Source: Apiospora phragmitis
Lineage: Eukaryota > Ascomycota > Sordariomycetes > Amphisphaeriales > Apiosporaceae
Reading direction: 5' to 3'
Assembly (NCBI GenBank): GCA_038363925.1
Contig: JAQQWL010000008.1
Location: forward strand, 496,001-560,000
Length of the DNA stretch: 64,000 nt
Shown here: positions 1 through 11,894 of the stretch, piece by piece
Layout of the letters: each line of letters starts with the position of its first letter
How positions within the stretch are numbered: the first letter of the stretch is position 1
Notes under the pieces: generated by a model
Databases searched by the model: none
Seen by the model: the letters and a program-made list of their open reading frames with translations, nothing else
What the model was told of the DNA's origin: nothing
Program-made: the position numbers and the translations under genes

Positions 1-77
1 CCAGAAATTTTTGTCAATATACGAAGCAAGCCACCTCGAGTCTATTCCAGAACAGAAGCCCCAACCATACCGCAACG

Positions 78-1070
78 ATGTCGACCATGCCTGCTCAGGG
101 CGGCCACTCGCAGGCCTGCTGCAACATCCCGCCCGTGGTGTCCAAAGGATACCAGAACAAGGGAAGTTACGAAGAGATTGGAGGCTTCAAGACCTGTAAG
201 AGAATTTGGATCAACATGGCTTTTTGCAGAGTTCTAACAGCCGTTGTCTGCAAGATGTTACTGGCCCTAATGACGCCTCCAAGGGAGTCCTCGTCATATA
301 CGATATCTTCGGTTACTTCCCGCAAACCCTGCAGGGCGCCGACATCATGTCCAGCTCCGACGACCACCAGAAGTACAAGGTTGTGATGCCCGATTGGTTC
401 AAGGGCGAGCCCTGCCCCATTGAGTGGTGAGTTCGCATATTCTGAGGTCGGGGCATATACTGGAGATATTCGCCTTGCTTACCAAGATCCCGTGTCCAGG
501 TTCCCTCCGGACACCGAAGAGAAGCAGAAGAACTTCGGTGCTTTCTTCGGGAAGTTCCTCCTCCCAGCGTCGCCGAGAAGGTCCCGGCTTACATGAAGGC
601 CGCCAAGGACAAATTCCCTGAGGTCAAGGAATGGGCTATCCTGGGTGTAAGTATTTCTCCTAACCCCGAAAAGAGGAACCAATTGGTGGTTTTAGCCACC
701 TGTGATAATGGCCCAGCTAACGGTCTTGGAATTGTAGCACTGCTGGGGAGGCAAGGTCGTGTCTCTGGTAGTCTCGTCGCCCGACAACATCTTCAAGGCC
801 GGCGTCGAGTGCCACCCGGCCATGGTCGAGCCCGAGGACGCCAAGAAGATCAAGGTGCCCCTGTGCATGCTCGCGTCCAAGGACGAGCCCGCAGAAGATG
901 TCAAGAAGTTCGAGGCGAACCTGGCGGGTGTCGCTAAGCATGTTGAGACTTTTGACGACCAGATCCACGGCTGGATGGCGGCGCGTAGCGACCTTGAGGA
1001 CAGCCGCGTCAAGGAGGAGTACGTTCGCGGGTACAAGACGGTGCTGACGTTCTTGCAGAAGAACATGTAA
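78..1070 (+). CDS. dienelactone hydrolase family protein (one apparent frameshift)
   Basis: Alpha/beta-hydrolase of the dienelactone hydrolase (carboxymethylenebutenolidase) family; fungal members are cytosolic and hydrolyse small lactones or esters, but the substrate here is unknown. Exons read as 78-195, 255-426, 500-646 and 738-1070, with GT..AG introns of 59, 73 and 91 bp. The nucleophile elbow GHCWGG (Cys nucleophile) begins exon 4. The conserved histidine near the C-terminus fits the DQIHGWMAAR segment, and an aspartate precedes it. In exon 3 the frame changes within CTCCTCCC (about 558-565); one missing base explains it, and with it the CDS is 771 nt (256 aa), the usual family length. 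Both sides of the break are conserved, so I favour a sequencing indel over a pseudogene. Confidence 0.85.
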
Positions 1071-1671
1071 GGAGCAAGCAGTCTGGTTTATGATTTGCAA
1101 TCGATTTACGGAGCATGCTCCGATAATGCCCGCACAATACGAACTGACGATTGGAATGATACTCGACTCCAAATGATACGTTTGGCTGGTTATACCCGTG
1201 GGACAATTCCCTTCATTCTCAGAAAAGGTAGGAGTACGTGACACTCAAGAGGGCATCTGAACGCAGACGAACAACGCCCAGCCCCTTTAAGACTCCTGGA
1301 TGAGGGGAATATAACCTCAAGTACCCCAATTGCCCAGCCAATGTTTGTGGTGTAATTCGGCGTCAAATGTGACATGGATCAGGATACCCAAGCCTGTGGC
1401 AGATAGGTACTGGGATGCACATGTATGATTTGGCCTGTACTGGTTCTCCGCGGGTTTGCTGCCTAATAAGTAACTTTAATACCTGTACCTGATGAGCCCA
1501 ATTGCGTCTGCACCTCCCAAACCCCACACTCTCCGTTTGTCATGATCAAACAACAACAATCGCCATTGGGATTCTCTTCATACCAAATTCACATTTCTCC
1601 ATGCTACACTGAGCTGTTGCAAAGAGGAGTTGAGTGTTACGAGCATCATCTAACAATCTGCAGAGGGAAAG
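1071..1671. other. intergenic, no gene seen
   Basis: Carries the 3' flank of the hydrolase and the 5' flank of the next gene. I see no ORF with coding character, RNA gene or repeat. Confidence 0.6.
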
Positions 1672-2905
1672 ATGACCGCATACGTTCCACCTCATAAACT
1701 GCGACAAGCAACTGGCGGTGCTGCTACTGCTGCTGCGGACACAGGCGCGGCAGAGGATGTGCAACCACACAATAACAACACCTCGTCCACAAATACACAG
1801 TGCAGCACACGTGGAGGTGGCCGAGCTGGCTTCAATGGACGATACGGCCGTGGAAGTGGTCGAGGCTGGTCCGCCCGGCCAACGCGTGTTGATGCTAGCG
1901 AACTGTACAAATATCCTGACATCGTTCATCATTTCTGGCCTGATAAGGAAGATGTGGTGGAGACTGGCATGCGGTCGACATTCCACGACTCGGCTTCGCG
2001 GGGCGACCAGATTTTGTTCGCAAAGTCCAACCTGCGACTGTTGCCTGACTACCAGAGCCATTCAGTGGAGGAAAGAAGAGTACTTCCCGCAACCTACGAA
2101 ACACGGTATTGCTGGTCGTCGACGATCGGAGCCCAGCCAAACACAGGGCAATACCCCCAGCACACCCAGTGGCGCCGACGAGGGGTTGAAGGTCAAAGAT
2201 GACTCCGGATCCCTGGACGCACAGCGAGATCTCGTCTCTGGTCCACAAGATGATGGTACGAATCAGCATGATGGAGAAATAACGTCTTCACCGGCAGAGC
2301 ATAAGCCAGACGATAATGCCGAGCCTGTAACAGATTCGCACCAAAGCCCGAAAACCGAGGGCGACTCGCACCAGCTTGTCAGCATTCCGCCCTTGAACTA
2401 CGTGCCCAGTCCACATGCACCCATCGCCGTATTCGAAGAAGCCATGTTTGGCGAGTTCAGATTTGCGAGGTGGCATTCGGTCGCACGCGTCAGTATCCTG
2501 GCCCCCCACTCACCGGACCTGGTGCGCATGCTGCAGCAGAAATGGGAGCGTCAAGACTGCTGGGGCAACGTCGTCACCAGGAAGCGAGATCCTTCGGGTT
2601 GGAGAACGCCCCTCAACTACCAATGGGCCGTGGTCAAGTTCGAGAAGCTGGCCCAAGATGACGCGCCGGCTGCGCCAACCATCGAGAAGCTGCCACCAAC
2701 GCCCTGGACAACCGATTCGGAAAAGGTCGTGAAGGGAGTTAGTGAGATGCTCAACGACCTGCGACTAAAGGACCAGGGAAGCGATAAGGATGTGGCGACA
2801 GAAGGTGAGGGACACAGAGTCACCGAACAGGGAGAGGCCACGCCGGGTCACCTCTCTGGTGGCACGACCGATAAGCGGGAGAATATTCCTCCCCCAGCTG
2901 AGTAG
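1672..2905 (+). CDS. conserved-looking hypothetical protein, RG-rich N-terminus (one apparent frameshift)
   Basis: Family not recognised. It starts MTAYVPPHKLRQ, resembling the YxPPH(K/R) N-termini of some fungal RNA-associated proteins. An Ala/Thr/Asn-rich stretch and a Gly/Arg-rich segment (RGGGRAGF, RYGRGSGRGW, residues about 45-65) follow, then a folded-looking part. After a charged linker comes a well-composed domain (about residues 240-330) rich in Trp, Phe and Tyr, with PPLNYVPSPHAPIAVFEEAM and ARWHSVARVSILAPHS. The C-terminus is acidic and polar. The frame changes near 2058-2059 (CC); removing one base gives a single exon of 1233 nt (410 aa). RNA binding is only a guess from the RG-rich part. 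Confidence 0.65.
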
Positions 2906-4614
2906 GCATTCGCGTCTTCACGGTCTGTTGGGAAGGGGGAAAGAACGAAAATGGGATAGGGGGGGTAATATTGGCCTATGAGATGATCAGTCTACTGAGC
3001 CTACATGTACAATAGCTAGGGATCGCAAGATGGCTTGCGACAACCGGATGTTGCTTTACAAATAAAGAATGACACACAATGAAATCAAGGTTTTGCTGGC
3101 CTGGGTAGTTGGTTGCATCAGCCTTACGGGCAGAGAAGACTCCCGATCATCGAGATCGGGTATGAGCAGCCGGGCGTAAAGCACATGTGCGAGCTGCGTT
3201 TTACCTACATGCAGGACGGATTCCCTACCAGGGCCGTCCTGCATACAAGTAGGCAAGTAAGGCAACTGACCCCTCTTCTCGTTTCTGCCAATCTTGCTTG
3301 TACATACCTATAAACTTGCCCAGAGCCGCGACTGTGTCAAGAGGCGGCCACGAGGCAGCCAGAAGGCAGGCAGTCTTTGGAAGGATTCTTTGTTTCGCCC
3401 AAGGGAGGCTTGGCCGATGACGTCAGGGATGTCCGTCGTACTGGGCCTCCTTTTTGCTTCACGTTGGATATCATTCGCTTGATGTTTCCACGAGAGCAAG
3501 GAAGAGGCCAGCCTGCCAGGTTGGTGGAGCTTTCGTTCCGATGGGACCGGTGATCGAGATAACAAGTTTGGGGGGCACGGGGGGATGGTCCGAATCATCC
3601 CATTCTCGTTTCAATTTACCATGTTTAGAGCATGGGTATGTATTAGTATTAATGATATATGCATCCTCCCATCCTCCACATTTCACATATCTGTCCAAAT
3701 ACCCCCAAATCCCGTAGCGGGTGGGTATTGCCCACTCTAAAATTAGCCAATCCTTATTTCACGGATCCGGCCCCCCGGATCGACTTGTCACCAACTCCCT
3801 TGCTCCCCAAGCTCCACGGGATGGTTACTTTAGGTATCTAAGTACAGTACTGTCTGTCAGACAGACTGGCGCCACCCAGCATGCATGCTAACCCGCGCAG
3901 CCGCGGTTTCTTTGAACATCAGCCGCAGACAGGCAGACGTCCAACTTGCCAAGTGTAACCTGGTTGCCAAGGTCCCTAATCGAAGCGAAGAGTGAGCCAG
4001 CTCAACCTTAAGCGTTGACGTAGAAGGCGTGGGCCAATCTTGACCCTGTAAGATCTGCAACGAAGGTGCCTGACTTTGCAACGAATCCCTCCGCCTTTCT
4101 TTCTAGCACCATCCAACATCCTCTCGTGAGATGTGCCAGTGCCTTTTTTTGATGCCGATATTACTTCATTTGCCGTTTGCTTTGCTTTCCAACAAAGGAA
4201 GTTGAGGTGCCGGGATTTGGAAGGAAACGTGGTTACAATTGGGCGGACGCTCTGCTCCACCTGGGTGCTGACGTCTGTTCTCTGCAATTCTGTTCTCAAG
4301 GGACGACAGAACATGGTGAGAGCCCAATAGCATAGATGCTGACGTTTCCAAGATCGTGAAGTCTGTGCTCTTCGTTGTCTCAGGTGAGACAGCAAGGCAA
4401 GTGTCCCATGCACCGCCACTATGACGATATCGTTGTCGTTTGCTACACAGAGAGTAGGTATATATATATACACATACATATATAATAGTCGCAGCCACCT
4501 AGCTGTAGAGATGAAAGATTCGAAGACCGCTTGAAGTCATCGTCTCATGTAAGCATATACACTCACAGTCAAATATTGACTTTGTCCCCCATACTCAGAA
4601 AAGTCTTCTACACC
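2906..4614. other. intergenic, no gene seen
   Basis: About 1.7 kb. Short ORFs on both strands lack coding character. A TA/CA microsatellite lies at 4459-4484. The last 300 bp should contain the promoter of the downstream SDR. Confidence 0.5.
4459..4484. repeat. TA/CA-rich simple repeat
   Basis: An alternating TATATATATA tract followed by CACATACATATATA lies about 130 bp upstream of the SDR start codon. Confidence 0.7.
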
Positions 4615-5970
4615 ATGTATTCATGTTCGCGCATAGCCCGCGGCGTCTCCCGCCATACCCCGAAAGCACATTGCGCTCTCAAAACAACTACTACCACTAC
4701 CGCCACCGGGGCTTCGGTTCCCTTATGGACGCAACAGCATGTCACAATACACACTTCACATAACAGGCCGGCGAACCCCGTAACGCCCAAGCCCATGAGC
4801 CCCGATCCACGTGAGAACCCCATGGTCGGGTTCGCCCCAAACAAGGACGTCAACGTCGCACAGAGACGCATCGCAGACTTTAATCTCTCAGGTCGCGTTT
4901 TCGTCGTCACTGGAGGGGGCCGCGGTCTCGGGCTCTCCCTGGCCGAGGGGCTCGCTGAGGCTGGTGGATACGGTATGTGATCTCTTAACACAATGCTATA
5001 CATTTACAAAGCGATTTCTCGTATGCAAATTAAGAGTCGCCGGTTAACGAAGTCCATTCTTCGCCCTCCAACAGTATACTGCCTCGACCGCGACAACAAG
5101 GTCGAGAAGCGCTGGGAAGAAGCCGTGCGCCGCGCCACGGAATGGGGCGGCCAGCTGCACTACCGGCAACAGGACGTGCAGGACGCCGAGGGCATGGACC
5201 GCACCATCGAGGCCATCGCGGACGCGCACGAGCGGCTGGACGGGCTGGTGGCGGCGGCGGGCATGCAGCAGGTCACGCCGGCGCTCGACTACCGCCGCGA
5301 GGACGCGGCGCGCATGCTCGACATCAACTACACGGGCGTGCTCATGGCGGCGACGGCGGCCGCGCGCCAGATGAACAGGTACCGGTGCCGCGGGTCCATG
5401 TGCTTCATCGCGAGCATGTCCGGGTCCGTCGCCAACAAGGGCCTGCTCTCGCCCGTGTACAACTCGTCCAAGGCCGCCGTCATCCAGCTCGCGCGCAACC
5501 TCGCCATGGAGTGGAGCCCCATCAACAAGAAGGACGGCACCGGCGGCATCCGCGTCAACTGCATCAGTCCAGGTAAGAGTTCCGCTCACCATCATATTAC
5601 GATGAACATTACCACAGCCAGTCACTGACATACATCTTCCGACAAGGTCACATTATCACGCCCATGGTGGAGAAAAACTTCGAAGAGGTGCCTGGGCTCC
5701 GGGAGTTGTGGGGAGGGCGAGAATATGATGGGGCGTCTGGCGGAGCCGCACGAGTTCAAGGGCGCTTGCCTGTACCTCCTCAGCAATGCCAACAGTTTTA
5801 TGGTGAGCAGCATGCCGTCGTCCTGTCCTTCTTCATCGCTCCCGCTTTTCTTATCCTAAAGTAAGACAACGGATGATGAGTACATTCTGAGAGTAGTAGA
5901 TGCTAACCGTCTGAATCGATTACAGACTGGCAACAATATGGTCATTGATGGCGGTCACACTTCGTGGTGA
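4615..5970 (+). CDS. short-chain dehydrogenase/reductase, mitochondrial-type N-terminus (one apparent frameshift)
   Basis: Classical SDR oxidoreductase, closest in feel to fungal polyol dehydrogenases and reductases (D-arabinitol 2-dehydrogenase, L-xylulose reductase, Sou-like); the substrate is not determined. Exons are 4615-4972, 5075-5572, 5647-5802 and 5926-5970. The N-terminal 70 residues are Arg/Ser/Thr-rich without acidic residues at the start, consistent with a mitochondrial presequence. The cofactor motif is TGGGRGLG. The catalytic set is Ser in SMSGS and Tyr/Lys in VYNSSKAAV, and the C-terminus ends VIDGGHTSW. In exon 3 the frame changes at the GGGG run 5710-5713 between ELW and ENMMGRLAEP; removing one G gives 1056 nt (351 aa). 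That is likely an assembly indel. Confidence 0.85.
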
Positions 5971-7169
5971 AGCCCGCCCCATTTCGATTCTTTCCAGGTT
6001 GCATTATCGCTGTACATTGTTGCAATTTTCAGGAGTTCAGGTAGTGATCACGCATGCATACCTACCTTAGATGATACTATCGCCAGGGAGAGCATAGCCG
6101 GCGCATAGCGCGGGGCTGTTTTGTGTATATTGGACCTGTTTGTTGTACGAAATCTACCTAATCAATCGATGCCTTTGTCGCTCAGCAGAATGCTGCACAG
6201 GTTACTTAACATCCAGTGTGTATTGAATGAAGAAGAGTTTATCCGGGAGATTTTGCCATTGGCATCAAGAAATTGACAGCTCACTAAGCAAGGTGATTTT
6301 AAGATTTGATGTTGCTAGTGAGAAGGTGGGATGATGAAGGTAAACTTGAGACCCCTTGCATTGGTGCAATTGAAAGCAGGTATGAGGCATAATGACTGCG
6401 GCTGCCAACCTCCAAATTGACCACCTGCGTCATTGGTTCTTGTTCTCGCCAGATCCCACTCAACATTATGACAGAGAATGGGACATCTTTCAGAAAGCAA
6501 AACTCTTCTTTTGAGAGGAGTGTTGAGAGCAGCGATGATCACATCGCCGACTCTTCTCGCTTTGACTTCGATTGATATACCTTCAGATCCTCATTCCTAC
6601 AAATCTCTACGATCTTCTTGATACCTACTCCCCTCTCCCAAATACAACGGGTTCCTGGTTTTACATGCTTGCAGGTCCACGCAGGGATCCATTACTTGGA
6701 TTGGTAGATCTGGGGTCCGGATTGACAACAACGCGCGCTAAACCTGGCATCGCGCTCCCTCTCTCTACGTCATTCGCTGTGCGATTTCGAAACTGGCCTT
6801 TGAAATAAATCTACTGATTGGCTCTGGGAGAGTCTCATTGGCGCCATCCTCCCCCTAATCTGGATGCATGTATGCAGCCCTGATTTGGGCAGACGACGAA
6901 GCATACAGTACTCCAGAAAGCAAGGTCTTTGCCAAATTGTCTCAGCCTTGGCGAACCTTCAAGAACCCTAATCACCGCTCTCCCTCTCAGACCTATATCA
7001 TGCTCTGTTGCTTGAATAAAGAACTCCAATCGATAGTATATACTTTCCACCTTTGGAGCTGTGGGTCGTATATGCTGTGCTACCCACGTTAACTCCTAAA
7101 ATATCCTTTTTTTTCCTTCTCTTTTTTGTTTTTTGGTTGATCGATCTTGTCACCGCAACGCATCGCAGC
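5971..7169. other. intergenic, no gene seen
   Basis: Contains the SDR 3' flank and the promoter of the thaumatin-like gene. A T-rich tract (about 7100-7140) precedes the start codon, and an AACCCTAA element lies at 6964-6971. No coding region is supported. Confidence 0.5.
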
Positions 7170-8478
7170 ATGATGGAGAAGAGGTCGCAAAGAGGCAGCT
7201 CCCGACGCCTCATGTCGAGTTACAAAGCCCTGGTAGCGACCGCTCTCTTGCTTGGGTCCGAGATCTCGGGTGTGGCAGCCAAAGTATACCCCAGTAACCA
7301 TGAGTTGTACAAGTTCAACTATCTCAACAACTCTATGCGGTACCTGAGACCGAAGCGGCACTTATCCAAACGCGACAACCCTATCCCCTTGATTGTCACA
7401 AACAGCTGCAAAGAGCCCTTGTGGCCAGGTATCGCAACCCAGCACGGAGATCCTCCCGAGTCTAGCGGCTTCGAACTCGGTCCTGGTAAGACGAGAAATA
7501 TGACCGTGGGCCCCGACTGGCAAGGCCGGATCTGGGGTAGAACGAACTGTACCACTGGCGGTGATACGGCGACTTGCATAACGGGTGATTGTTTCGGAAA
7601 GCTGGAGTGCGAATTTAGTGTAAGTTGCAGCATGCCTCCGATATGCAGTGCGACAAAGGGCTAACAGACACTCCCAGGGAGCTGTTCCAGTGACTCTCGC
7701 CGAGTTCAACTTGGCTGGTGGTGAATCAGGGAAGCAGACATTCTACGACATCTCGCTAGTCGATGGTTACAATCTCCCGTTGGGAATTGTCTACCACCCT
7801 GCGCCCAATACGACAAATTTCCCACCAAACTTGCTTAACGCAGCTTGTATAGCCACCCCGGGCTACTTGATGGAACCCGCTAGAATGGGGACCTTCTATA
7901 CGAACTCCAGCTTCCCAACACCGTTCGATCAAATACAGACCAATGCAGGCGTGTCTAAGTGGTGCCCCTGGGACTTGCAAGCTTTTCTTCCGGAGAAGCC
8001 CGGCGATGGAGTTTACCCCTATCCGGACGACAATGTGCAGCGTCCCATCTTCGACCCGTGCAAGAGCGCCTGTGCTGCGACGAACGCTCCCAGCGACTGT
8101 TGCACTGGCAAATACGACGACCCAAGCGTCTGCAAGCCGAGCTTATACTCGGGGCATGCCAAGGCTATGTGCCCGGATGCGTACAGTTTCGCATTCGACG
8201 ACCAGACCTCGACCTTCATCGTCCCCAGCGGAGGCGGCTGGGAAATCGTCTTCTGCCCAGAAGGCCGCAGCACGAATATCCTCGCGACTTTTGGCCACCA
8301 GCTCTCCGAGATCGCGTCGGGCAGTCTTTCTGCGGAAGAGATCAAGGCCACGACTATGAACGAGACCTTTATCGAATCACAGCCTGAAGATTCTCCTTCG
8401 TCCGCCGCTTCGGGGGTTGAAGACTCGAGTATCTTCGCTTGTGTTATCGCTGTGGCTGCAGCATATTTCATGCTATGA
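7170..8478 (+). CDS. thaumatin-like protein, secreted and probably GPI-anchored
   Basis: Two exons, 7170-7619 and 7678-8478 (58 bp intron), 416 aa. The N-terminus carries a signal peptide (hydrophobic ALVATALLLGS, likely cut near GVAA); the in-frame ATG at 7212 would give a shorter n-region and is an equally good start. A dibasic LSKR site at about residue 70 suggests Kex2 removal of a propeptide just before the mature domain. The mature part follows the thaumatin pattern: IPLIVTNSC, EPLWPGIATQHG, then WQGRIWGRTNC, GDCFGKLEC, LAEFNL and FYDISLVDGYNLPL, with many cysteines. The C-terminus is Ser/Ala-rich and ends in a hydrophobic tail (IFACVIAVAAAYFML), as in GPI-anchored fungal wall proteins. 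Some thaumatin-like proteins bind or cleave beta-glucan, but no activity can be assigned here. Confidence 0.88.
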
Positions 8479-9176
8479 ATGGAATGACTGTCCCCAAACG
8501 GGAACGATTCATGCGATAAACGAAAGGAAACGGTGCACGTTTGTGTTTTTGACGATTACGGCGTTGGTTGGCATGGTTTTATATCGAGAGCTACGGGGTC
8601 GGTGCAGTTATGGCACTTTCATTGCGGCGGGCAAACAGGCCTACATACACCTTGTTGGATGCGACGAAGTTCTAAATACCCACTACTTGATACCCCTCGT
8701 ACATACAGCTTAGCATTGCATATCGATATTAGAACTTGTACACTGATCATCAGTCCTCGGTATTGGCGGAACATGCAAATCCGTGGAATTTTATGCTCTA
8801 ATTTTTAAGTCTTGTCCCTGTTCTGGAAATCACTGGAGACCGCCATAATATTCCAGAGGCGAGAAATATTTTCCTGCCAATTCCTTGAGAAACTCAAGTT
8901 CCCACGTAACTGGCACGCAAGTCTACCGGTTCAATAACGTATCTCGTCTATATGCGGTCAATTATCAACCTCCGTCCGGTCGCAGCCCTTTCCGACCAAT
9001 GCAAGTCTCTACCAAACAAACGCCATGTCTCCTTTTAGACTCAGAAAAGGAGGGGAGGGACGGGGAGAAGGCTCTAGCTCATTCCCTGAACTCCAAAACA
9101 ACAAATGCCAACCGGCTTACTGCCTTATCAAGCAAGCACATGTGACTACCTGCCACTGCCACCCCTGTTTTTCTGT
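8479..9176. other. intergenic between convergent genes, no gene seen
   Basis: Shared 3' flanks of the thaumatin-like gene and the Yar1-like gene. Nothing else is supported. Confidence 0.55.
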
Positions 9177-9952
9177 TTACCGTCGAGCCGCTCTCCTCCT
9201 CTCCCACTCGGCGCGCTCTTCGTCATCGCTACCGCTAAACTCGGCGTCGTCGTCGCTTTCGTCCTGAGGCGGCACGTCGTGGTTGTTCGAGGCGACCTTG
9301 ACGTCGTCGGCGGACACGAAGTCGCTCTGGTTCAGGTTGGCGTACTCGCTGTCCTGGATGATCTGGCGCAGCTCCTTGTTGGTAGGGTCGACGAGCTGGA
9401 GGGGCGTGAGCTTGGCCTTGTTCTTGACGCGCGGGTCGGAGCCGGCCTCGAGCATCATCTTGACCAGGGCGTTGCCAAACTCGCGCTGCGCGGGCGGCTC
9501 GCTGTTGATCCAGCGGATGACGCTGTGCAGCGGGGTGTCGCCCTCGATGCGGTTGACGGGGTCGCACTCGAAGTTGGGCTGGTCGAGGAGCATGTCAATC
9601 ACTTCCCCTATGGGCAGGATGGTAAGTAGTTAGTTAGCATCATGTTATTAGTTTGGGACCCGGCCGGGGCAGACAGAAGGTTGTGACGTGACGTGATGTG
9701 CGAAAGGGGGTGGTGTAGTAGTGTAGAAAAAAAGTGGCGGTGACGACAACACGTACAGTTTCCTTGCAGGGCGGCTTCGTGGTATAAGTGGTTGCCCATG
9801 ACGCTCTTGGTGTTGTTCATGAGGTCCGAGATCTCGTCTTCCGACTTGCAGTTCTCGATGATCTCGGTCAGCATATCGATATTGTTGCGCCGGCACGCCT
9901 CGACGAGCTGCTCTTGGATGGAGGCGCCCTCGTGCTCTTGATCGTCCGCCAT
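9177..9952 (-). CDS. YAR1: ankyrin-repeat protein, Yar1-like ribosome-assembly chaperone
   Basis: Exons on the minus strand are 9952-9757 and 9607-9177, giving 208 aa; yeast Yar1 is 200 aa. The 149 bp intron (9756-9608) has a GTACGT donor and a TAG acceptor. The sequence begins MADDQEHEGASIQEQLVEAC and has ankyrin-type helices (GNHLYHEAALQGNWEVIDML and GDTPLHSVIRWI, then a third around DPRVKNKAKLTPLQL). It ends in an acidic tail (DESDDDAEFSGSDDEE) and a basic end (RRRAARR). In yeast Yar1 chaperones ribosomal protein Rps3 to the nucleus. It is divergent from RPC11, with 865 bp between starts. Orthology to Yar1 is inferred from length, repeat number and acidic tail. Confidence 0.78.
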
Positions 9953-10817
9953 GATTTGTTGCTTTTCGGTTCTAGTTGGGGCCGGTGGACAAGTTGCGTT
10001 CTGTTGGAAGTGAAAACGGGGTGAGAAAGATTGGAGTGAAGTTCGGGATGTAAGGGTCAGGGTCTGAAACGAATGGGTGCTCAGTTCGCTAGAGCAGACT
10101 ACCCGGAATTTGATTTTGGTTCTATCAAATGGTTAGACCGCTGACGCTGCGATTTGGGGGGAATAAAACAAACCACAAGCGCCCGCCTTTGTTGCCTGTG
10201 CTCCGCCTTCTCCGTGGGTAAGTATATTCAAGAGATGAGTCCCGGCCTTTTTATTTTCACAACGACGCACGTTTTGGTCTTCGGTTGGCGTCTACGTACT
10301 CACTTGCTTGCATTCACTGTAGAGGTAAGGAGGTAAATAAAAACATCTGGCGGCAAAGGTTGGTGCTGGTTGGTGTTCATCCAATCCCATCGCCAGTGCG
10401 ACACATAACATGTTGCTCTTTACGACTTGTACATGCTAAGATGCGTGCAACCTTGAATCAATGGATCTACTTTTAGTACGTAAGCGTGGGGCTTAGATTG
10501 GAGGGGTAAGTTTAGGGGAGTGATCAGCATTCAGTGCAATAACGACCCCTGGCGGTGCAATGGTTTCAGCGGTTTCCGGGGTGGATGAGCTGCATTCCCA
10601 TTGGGGTCCCCACTAAATTTACAGCTATCGGAGAATGAGTGCGATTGGCAACCTTGAATACCTACTTAACCTAGAGTCAATTTCAAAGTCCTCTTTCTTT
10701 TCGCAAAGAACCACAGCCAGCTATTATACGATTGCAGACATCAGTACGGCCTGGTAACGCCAGATCTCAGCTTTCTATATCGCCAGCCAGTTTCTGTCTC
10801 TTCATTACTCCAACAAA
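9953..10817. promoter_or_regulatory. shared upstream region of YAR1-like and RPC11-like genes
   Basis: A head-to-head arrangement of a ribosome-assembly gene and a Pol III subunit gene leaves 865 bp for both promoters. I see no clear TATA box and no additional gene. Confidence 0.5.
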
Positions 10818-11325
10818 ATGTTGCTCTGTAAGTCTTCTCTCCCGCCCGCCATACTTGCGATGCATCCCACCTAGTAGTAGCATTCGCCTCGAAACTGACT
10901 CTTTCTTGGCGATGCCCAACAGTCTGCCCCCATTGCTCCAACATCCTGACGGTGTCGCTGTCGCCGGACACGGGCCGCAATCGCCTCGAGTGTCGAACAT
11001 GCCCATACCAACACCAGATCACGACGCCCATGTTCTCGCGGCGCGAGTTTGAGCGCAAGGAGCGCGAGGACGTCTTCGGCGGTCCGGGCGAGTGGGACAA
11101 CGCCGACAAGACCGCGGTGCAGTGCCCCAAGGAGGGCTGCAGCGGCAACCAGGCCGCCTTCTTCCAGGTCCAGATCCGCTCTGCCGATGAGCCTATGACG
11201 AGCTTCTACAAGGTACGGCCCTATTCCCTTCTCCCTTGCTTGGGGGAATTGGTTCAAGAGGAGCACGCAGCTGAATAGAGGACATATAGTGCATGACATG
11301 TGGCGGTCGCTGGAGAGAGAACTAG
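10818..11325 (+). CDS. RPC11: DNA-directed RNA polymerase III subunit Rpc11 (RPC10/C11)
   Basis: Small zinc-ribbon subunit needed for Pol III RNA cleavage, termination and reinitiation. Exons are 10818-10827, 10923-11212 and 11290-11325, giving 111 aa; the yeast protein is 110 aa. The N-terminal ribbon is FCPHCSN with CRTCPYQ. The C-terminal TFIIS-like ribbon has QCPKEGC, the signature QIRSADEPMTSFYKC (the acidic hairpin Asp/Glu that promotes cleavage) and CMTCGGRWREN at the end. The first coding exon is only 10 nt (three codons plus one base). The 36 nt last exon carries the final zinc-ribbon cysteines. No damage is seen. Confidence 0.95.
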
Positions 11326-11894
11326 AGGAAGCCTGTTCATGGTTGGCCGATCTAGAACTTAAGTGGGATTATCCTCTTATGCATCGATTACCTGAAACCC
11401 CCGGTGACTGGTATGGTACAGCAAGTTGACTTTGCATGAAGGTGGCATCACAAATAGCGCTGGCGTTGGAATGGTTTGGGAGGGTTTTTTGTTTGTATTT
11501 GCATAGATAGGTGGCGCCTGCTGGACGAAGCATGTTCTCTATACATTAAGAGACTGTCTCGATAGTCTTAATACCCAATACAAGCGTTTGGCTCAAACCG
11601 CCCATTCTTCTGGAAAGGGCCTGGGCCATGGCCTCGTTGAGTGCCTGGCTCTTCATAAATCTGCGCACTTTCTCAGGCTCGTAGGCGAGTGCTCTGCCTC
11701 CCCGTGAATCGTGTGCCAATGGCAAGTCACGATTGTTTCTCCGTGGGCCATCTTCCCGCGTTGCGACTATGGCCCATCACCCATCATGCCACGCTGGGTA
11801 GTACTCCATGCAATACAACTAGCTTGCTACCATGTAATATTGGCTGACCGTCCGTTCGTAGAGTTCGTTTTAGGGTATAATTTCACGCTTCATT
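11326..11894. other. intergenic between convergent genes, no gene seen
   Basis: Common 3' region of RPC11 (+) and MED31 (-). Nothing else is supported. Confidence 0.55.

Noticed and set aside
537..568. A 30 bp GT..AG intron to explain the hydrolase frame change
   Set aside because: Too short for a fungal spliceosomal intron, and it would remove the conserved GAFFGKF segment.
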